Under the pieces are notes generated by a model. It was given only the letters and a program-made list of their open reading frames with translations. It did not search any database and had not been told where the DNA came from. 64,000 bases of DNA from Capnocytophaga bilenii. GTDB lineage: Bacteria; Bacteroidota; Bacteroidia; Flavobacteriales; Flavobacteriaceae. The translations under genes were made by a program, and so were the position numbers. Position 1 is the first letter of the stretch. The number at the start of each line of letters is the position of its first letter. Shown piece after piece: positions 59,669-64,000 of the stretch. The stretch lies in NCBI RefSeq assembly GCF_017565765.1, contig NZ_JAGDYP010000009.1, positions 1-64,000 of the forward strand, in the 5' to 3' direction.

Positions 59669-60994
59669 TTAGAACACTCCCAAGTAGAGTGCACCACCTA
59701 AAGCTTCTAAAGCAGCACCCTTTTCAAAGCCGTTAGCATCGGTTTTGGTAGGGTCAAAAATATAGATATTTCCTTTGGTATCAGTAGGACACAAAGCCAT
59801 ATACAATTTACCATTGTGTACTTTAGCAGCTTGGTAAAAATTGAGCCATAGTTTGGCAGGTACGTTTAGTTTTACAGCTGTTTTAGCATTCAGGTCTATA
59901 CGTAATACCCCCGAAGCAGCATTATCATAACCCACTACTTTCCCTTTGTCGGTTACAGGACTATAGTTGGCATAAGCAATGCCGTTATTTACGTAGAAGA
60001 AACCTGTAACGGTAATACCCTCTGTAATTCCTGCAGCTGTTTTAAGGTCTATTTCATACGAGGTATCGTAGCTGCCGTTAGTAATCTTAAGTACTTTCCC
60101 GTCTATAGTAGTATGGTAAAGACTATTATTATACACTCCATATGAAAGTCCATAAATATGGCTCGGACGTGCAGTAGCTCCTTTAGTATTGCCATTAGTA
60201 GTGAGGTTACCACCATCAAATGCAGGATAATTTACTACTAGTGAAGTCGCAGGGTAATTGCTGTAAGTAGTCCCTTTACCAGAATTGCGAAATACTTCAT
60301 TTTTAGCTACGCCAAAGTATAGCTTCCCATTTGCCAATACAGGAGCTCCTAAGCCACTCACATATAGAATAGTAGAGGAAGTAGTAGCCACAGGCAAGTT
60401 AAACTTTTTAGTTTCGGCTGCATTTACAGCAAGGTTTTGTAAATCAACCTTAGCAATTACAGCAGTAGAAGTTACCGTAGTATTGATTTCGCCATTAACT
60501 GTAGCTGTGGTAACTTTAGAAATGATACGGTATAAAACAGCGGTATTATTGTCTATAAGGCGAATATTACCAGTACCATTATCCAAAGCTGCTTTGGTGT
60601 CTATTTTGCCTATTTTAGTATAAACCTCAGTACTCCCTACAGCTGGTTTTAGCTTGCTAAGCTCACCTGTACCTTGGTCATACACATACACAACACTACC
60701 ATTGTGAGAACTAAACACTTGCTGGGTACGAGTGCTTCCAAGATTGTAACCTTTACCTTGGAAGCTTATCTCGCCTACCTTTATACCTGCTTCGCTAAAA
60801 GGCTGTAATGACCAGTCGGCTGCTCTCTCGTGTCCTACGCGGTATAGCACATTAAAGGTAGCCTCGCCACTAGGTGGGGTAGGAGGCGTAGGAGGGGCTT
60901 GAGGCTCTTCCTTGTCTTTACAAGCTACTACTATAGTAGCTATTGCGATAGCCAAAGTAGCTATCTTTCCTAATGTAAAAAGTTTGTTACGCAT
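59669..60994 (-). CDS. XusB/DUF4374-like surface lipoprotein (beta-propeller)
   Basis: Start at MRNKLFTLGKIATLAI (60994), 22 bases after the TonB-receptor stop; the longer frame reads back into that gene. 441 residues. The lipoprotein signal ends in IVVAC, followed by KDKEEPQAPPTPP, matching the Capnocytophaga surface-export pattern. The mature protein has repeated strands such as GNIRLIDNNTAVLYRII, APVLANGKLYFGVAKNE and GVYNNSLYHTTIDGKVLKITN, which suggest a seven-bladed propeller like XusB. XusB captures iron-siderophores for the TonB receptor XusA. Pairing with a receptor here supports that, though ligand specificity is unproven. No XusC/PepSY gene follows. Confidence 0.75.
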   Translation of the reverse strand: MRNKLFTLGKIATLAIAIATIVVACKDKEEPQAPPTPPTPPSGEATFNVLYRVGHERAADWSLQPFSEAGIKVGEISFQGKGYNLGSTRTQQVFSSHNGSVVYVYDQGTGELSKLKPAVGSTEVYTKIGKIDTKAALDNGTGNIRLIDNNTAVLYRIISKVTTATVNGEINTTVTSTAVIAKVDLQNLAVNAAETKKFNLPVATTSSTILYVSGLGAPVLANGKLYFGVAKNEVFRNSGKGTTYSNYPATSLVVNYPAFDGGNLTTNGNTKGATARPSHIYGLSYGVYNNSLYHTTIDGKVLKITNGSYDTSYEIDLKTAAGITEGITVTGFFYVNNGIAYANYSPVTDKGKVVGYDNAASGVLRIDLNAKTAVKLNVPAKLWLNFYQAAKVHNGKLYMALCPTDTKGNIYIFDPTKTDANGFEKGAALEALGGALYLGVF

Positions 60995-61016
60995 AAAATA
61001 TTTATTTAGAAATTTG

Positions 61017-63473
61017 TTACTGAATATGATAGGTAAGTTTGCCATAAAAAGCCCTCCCTGGTTTCTGCAAGGCATAATTGTCAAATACTTGTATGTTGAA
61101 TATATTTTTAGCACTTGCCGAAAGGGTAAGCCTTCTATTGGCAAAAGTATAGCTCACCCCTATATCGTGCAAAGGTTGGGCAGGTAACATCGTTTTGTTT
61201 GCCGACCCTAAGCTCTCCCAGTTGATATAAAACGGGTGAGTGTAATTGAAATTGTAATCTATAGAGGCGCGGTCGCCTGTTGTAAACAGCTTATTAAAAA
61301 CGTATTCTACGCTGGTGTTGGAAGTGAAATAAGGCTGGTTGCGCAAGCGGTTTTTGTAGTAAAAATAGCGCAATCCCGCTTCGTCAAATTCCAAATTGAA
61401 AATAGCACGATTATATGACAGATTACTATTGATAAACAACTGCTTATTGAAATCATACTTTAGCTCAAAATCTACCCCTTTACTGCTAATTTTTCCTAAG
61501 TTTTCATACGAAAAGTTATTAGATGTAATACTTGGTAACCCACGAGTTATCATATCGTGAATATCGCGTACAAAAAAAGTAACTTCACCCCCTAAAGTAT
61601 GCTTTTTGTAAGAAAAATCACTTAGGTTTAGACTTAGATTGAAGTTATTAGCTCGTTCGGGTTTTAGTGTATAATTGGCATTTATCATCTCACTAGTGTT
61701 ACCTAATAGTTCAGTAGCCGAAGGCATTCGTATCGCTTTTTCAGCAGAGGCTGCAATAGCTATCTTTGGGGTTATGGCATACGAAAGTACAGCCCCATAT
61801 CCCTGATAATTAGCCTTGCGATGGTATTTTTTGGTACTAAACATATAGCCAAAAACAGGGTGAATACGCTCGTTCACCTCCGTGAGCGATACACTCTGGT
61901 GATATGATTTGTAGAAAAAAGTAGTGTTGAGTTTATTTTTAAAATACTTCCCTTCGTAATTCGCCCCCCATATATGTTTGCCGTAGTTGCGCTTGTCCAT
62001 TGCATTCCTCACACTAGCAGACTGCAAAGGGTCATCTATTTTGCGCGAAAAATCTTCGTAAAAAAAAGTTCCGCCTATGGTGTGTGCTCTTGCTAATCGG
62101 TAAGAAAGTTGTGAGCGGTTAGAGAGTCCTGCTTCCGTATTTTCGGCACGAGTAGCGTTGCCTGCTTCGCCTCCTTGCGAGCGAGTCATATAGCTACCGT
62201 CAAAATTGCGCATACGTTCCCCCCGCCAGTTGTACACATAAGGACTGTCGTCTATCACATTCCTAAAAACTAACGAATAAGTAGTATAGGTTTTGAAGTT
62301 TAAACCTTTTAAGAGGAGGTCGTTTTTGCGGTATTGTAGGTTTGCCATACGACTATGACTATAAGTGCGCCTATCACCATAAACAATGTGCATTGTAGCC
62401 CCCGTTTGTATATCTTTTTGCATTTGCGAAAACATAAAGCCCACACTAAAGTCGTCAGCCCATTTTTTATGCACCACTCCCAGCGTACCTTTCAAGCCCA
62501 TAGCGTAGTAGCTGTCGTGAAAACGCTTTGCCTTGATAGGTTTCATACGCCCCGTACTGATGTCGGTAATATACACTCCTTCGCCCCACACTTCGTAGTT
62601 GTTATCGGTATAGTTATGAAAAGAAGAGAACCCCAGCGTTATCCCTGTTTTTTGTTCTCTGAAAGAGGCGTTTAAATCCCATTGGTGGGTGTTGAATGAG
62701 CCGTAAGAATACGAACTAACAAGCGTATTGCGCATTTCTTTTTTTAGCACTACATTGATGCCTCCACCCAGCGCATCTTCCGATAGTTCAGTAGGCAATA
62801 CTCCTTTATATACTTCTATACGCTCAATCATTGAAGGAGGAATGCTACTGAGTGAAAACGAACGCCCGTAGTTGCGCATCGGGATACCATCTATAAAAAT
62901 ACGTACCGAGTTGCCCGTAAGCCCATTGAGGTTATAGCTCAGTTCCGAACCTAAACCAGCCGTTTGTCGTATTTTTAGCCCAGCAGTGCGCCCCAAAAGT
63001 TCTGTAGTTTGCAGGTTTTTCAAACTCGCTTCTTTGGTATTTACCACCGCCATTGCAAATCCCTTTTCTTTAGTTTGCGCCCCTTTGTGTTTTTGCACTA
63101 CCACCACCTCGCTCAGCGAGATTTCTTCATTGCGTTCCAATTTTACAATCACTTTATTATGAGGTTGGGTTGCATTTACTTTCACAATAATAGGCTTGTT
63201 CCCGTAATCAAAAGGACGAATTTCCAAGTTGTATTCTTTCCCCAGCGGAATAGCTGCCATTGTGAAAGTACCTTTGTCATCGGTATACTCATAAACCCCC
63301 AAAGGCTGTAATACCAACACCACATTGGCAGCAGGAGTCCCGTTTTTGTAAAGTATTTTCCCCGAAATAAAACCTTTATCGGCAGGTTGCGCCCAAGAAG
63401 ACAGCGGCAAAAGCCACAAGATAATAACCCCTATAATAGTACGTAAGCGCAACAGAGATAGAAACTGCAACAT
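61017..63473 (-). CDS. TonB-dependent outer-membrane receptor (XusA-like)
   Basis: Start at MLQFLSLLRLRTIIG (63473): the promoter box TACCTTTG at 63505-63498 overlaps the longer start. 818 residues. In order: signal peptide to SSWAQ, a CarboxypepD_reg-like domain (ISGKILYKNGTPAANVVLVLQPLGVYEYTDDKGTF), the plug (TTELLGRTAGLKIRQTAGLG, IFIDGIPMRNYG, IEVYKGVLPTELSEDALGGGINVVLKKE), and a 22-strand barrel with TonB-receptor strands (AYGKLTYHIQ type end). No FecA-type signalling domain. It heads a two-gene unit with the propeller lipoprotein. Likely cargo: iron-siderophore or haem, by analogy with xusAB. Confidence 0.92.
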   Translation of the reverse strand: MLQFLSLLRLRTIIGVIILWLLPLSSWAQPADKGFISGKILYKNGTPAANVVLVLQPLGVYEYTDDKGTFTMAAIPLGKEYNLEIRPFDYGNKPIIVKVNATQPHNKVIVKLERNEEISLSEVVVVQKHKGAQTKEKGFAMAVVNTKEASLKNLQTTELLGRTAGLKIRQTAGLGSELSYNLNGLTGNSVRIFIDGIPMRNYGRSFSLSSIPPSMIERIEVYKGVLPTELSEDALGGGINVVLKKEMRNTLVSSYSYGSFNTHQWDLNASFREQKTGITLGFSSFHNYTDNNYEVWGEGVYITDISTGRMKPIKAKRFHDSYYAMGLKGTLGVVHKKWADDFSVGFMFSQMQKDIQTGATMHIVYGDRRTYSHSRMANLQYRKNDLLLKGLNFKTYTTYSLVFRNVIDDSPYVYNWRGERMRNFDGSYMTRSQGGEAGNATRAENTEAGLSNRSQLSYRLARAHTIGGTFFYEDFSRKIDDPLQSASVRNAMDKRNYGKHIWGANYEGKYFKNKLNTTFFYKSYHQSVSLTEVNERIHPVFGYMFSTKKYHRKANYQGYGAVLSYAITPKIAIAASAEKAIRMPSATELLGNTSEMINANYTLKPERANNFNLSLNLSDFSYKKHTLGGEVTFFVRDIHDMITRGLPSITSNNFSYENLGKISSKGVDFELKYDFNKQLFINSNLSYNRAIFNLEFDEAGLRYFYYKNRLRNQPYFTSNTSVEYVFNKLFTTGDRASIDYNFNYTHPFYINWESLGSANKTMLPAQPLHDIGVSYTFANRRLTLSASAKNIFNIQVFDNYALQKPGRAFYGKLTYHIQ

Positions 63474-63497
63474 TATTAATAACTTATAAAAACGCTG

Positions 63498-63505
63498 CAA
63501 AGGTA
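63498..63505 (-). promoter_or_regulatory. promoter -7 box of the TonB receptor unit
   Basis: TACCTTTG on the minus strand, 24 bases before the chosen ATG. It rules out the longer start at 63500. No Fur-like palindrome is evident. Confidence 0.55.
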
Positions 63506-63602
63506 CTATTTACATTTATTCTACACAAATATTTAGAATGTTTTTTTAATATTAGTCTTTTTTTCCAAGTTCAGCTCAGAGTTATTACACTATAAAATCA
63601 AA

Positions 63603-63640
63603 AAAGTTGTTTAAGAAACAAGCGTTTCTCAAACAACTTA
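63603..63640 (-). terminator. terminator of tRNA-Gln
   Basis: On the minus strand, AAGTTGTTTGAGAAAC pairs with GTTTCTTAAACAACTT (one mismatch) around a GCTT loop, followed by TTTTG. Confidence 0.85.
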
Positions 63641-63654
63641 AGCAACATAAAAGG

Positions 63655-63725
63655 TTGGTCTACTAGGACTCGAACCTAGAATAACAGAACCAAAATCTGC
63701 TGTGTTACCATTACACCATAGACCA
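63655..63725 (-). tRNA. tRNA-Gln (anticodon TTG)
   Basis: The acceptor arms TGGTCTA/TAGACCA, D arm, anticodon loop TTTTGGT (anticodon TTG) and T arm with GGTTCGAGTCC all fold. 71 nt, discriminator A, CCA not fully encoded. A TACCTTTG promoter box lies at 63753-63746 and a terminator follows, so it is a single-gene unit. Confidence 0.95.
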
Positions 63726-63745
63726 CTGTTATCAGTTTTGCGGTG

Positions 63746-63753
63746 CAAAGGTA
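63746..63753 (-). promoter_or_regulatory. tRNA-Gln promoter -7 box
   Basis: TACCTTTG on the minus strand, about 20 bases before the mature tRNA. Confidence 0.6.
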
Positions 63754-63866
63754 CGGCTTTTTTTTAAATCTCCAAATTTTTGCCCAAAAAAAATATAAAA
63801 AAATAATTCTATCATTTATATCCACTTGAATATTAGTACATTATATTTCTACCTCACAATTACCCC

Positions 63867-64000
63867 AATTCAAAATTCAAAATTCACGATTCACCAAACC
63901 CTGAGCGAAGGTTGAGCGAAGGTTGAGCGAAGGTTGAGCGAAGGTTGAGCGAAGGAAAGTCGGCGAGCTGGCACAGCCGAGTATGTGAAGCCCGTGCGGC
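63867..64000. repeat. composite repeat with 11-bp tandem array (TTGAGCGAAGG x5)
   Basis: An AATTCAAAATTC array (63867-63893) is followed by five copies of the 11-bp unit TTGAGCGAAGG (63902-63955), then AAAGTCGGCGAGCTGGCACAG and CCGAGTATGTG. The last part also occurs, diverged, at about 37284-37315 (AAAGTCCGCGAGCTGGTGCA). No gene seen to the window end. Confidence 0.85.

Noticed and set aside
61017-63473. SusC/SusD glycan-uptake pair
   Set aside because: The partner lipoprotein has no SusD-like helical TPR features and looks like a beta-propeller; no glycoside hydrolases are nearby.

Overview
The window looks like a chromosomal segment of a low-GC member of the Bacteroidota, most likely a Flavobacteriia-type organism close to Capnocytophaga. 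The evidence is: many promoters with the Bacteroidota -7 box TAnnTTTG (often written GCAAAGGTA on the other strand), a 6S RNA of the flavobacterial type next to zapA, a SusC-like TonB receptor paired with a surface lipoprotein, lipoproteins with Lys/Asp/Glu after the lipid cysteine (the Capnocytophaga surface-export pattern), membrane-anchored CobN/HmuS, nrfHA with Ccs-type cytochrome c maturation, and RNase Y. The genus assignment is inference.

Region 1 (1-3.6 kb) is accessory DNA. It holds remnants of two minus-strand modules, each a C-terminal protein tail followed at once by a small gene (perhaps orphan toxin-tail/immunity cassettes), several dispersed repeats, a complete IS110-family element (1102-2681), a decayed IS1595-like transposase and a 14-copy 11-bp tandem repeat. 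The IS110 element is the highlight. Upstream of its recombinase gene I can fold by hand two bridge-RNA-like units. In the unit nearest the gene, all four guide segments match the element's own two ends and the two flanking target halves around an AC (GT) core. The target is a GTCCCAC-type repeat of this genome.

Region 2 (3.6-31 kb) is mostly housekeeping: thyA, an esterase-like protein, rfbC, a large exported protein, a membrane-anchored CobN/HmuS-like chelatase homologue, rimO, then (minus) tsaB, rsmI, a Pro/Ala-repeat protein, class I aldolase, a 3'-5' exonuclease, a one-protein hybrid two-component system and a YD-repeat-like lipoprotein; then (plus) dcuB, pheS, an ABC ATPase, an exonuclease/phosphatase-family protein and purK.

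Region 3 (29.5-37 kb, minus) is a small MscS channel, rny, 6S RNA, zapA, a ZapB-like coiled coil, a YgjV-like membrane protein, an unlisted 59-aa membrane protein, LptC, a TPR protein, an outer-membrane barrel protein and coaX. Region 4 (37-45 kb) holds dense REP/MITE-like repeats, a shortened DUF805 protein, a duplicated 3' end of the neighbouring gene, an alpha-2-macroglobulin lipoprotein with a CAEQ thioester, and a nitroreductase.

Region 5 (45-51 kb, minus) is a nitrite-ammonification operon nrfH-nrfA-ccs1-ccsA, preceded by an alginate-export-type porin. Together with dcuB this suggests respiration of nitrite and fumarate. Region 6 (51-59.4 kb, minus) is an export cluster: TolC (broken by an in-frame stop), HlyD adaptor, a serine hydrolase, two ABC-2 permeases without an ATPase, an outer-membrane protein and a GNAT-like protein. 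Region 7 (59.6-64 kb) is a Xus-like iron/siderophore uptake pair (TonB receptor plus propeller lipoprotein), tRNA-Gln(TTG), and a second 11-bp tandem repeat.

A recurring feature is a hairpin with the core CTTTGCCAAAG placed at the ends of many unrelated genes. It behaves like a genome-specific family of terminators.
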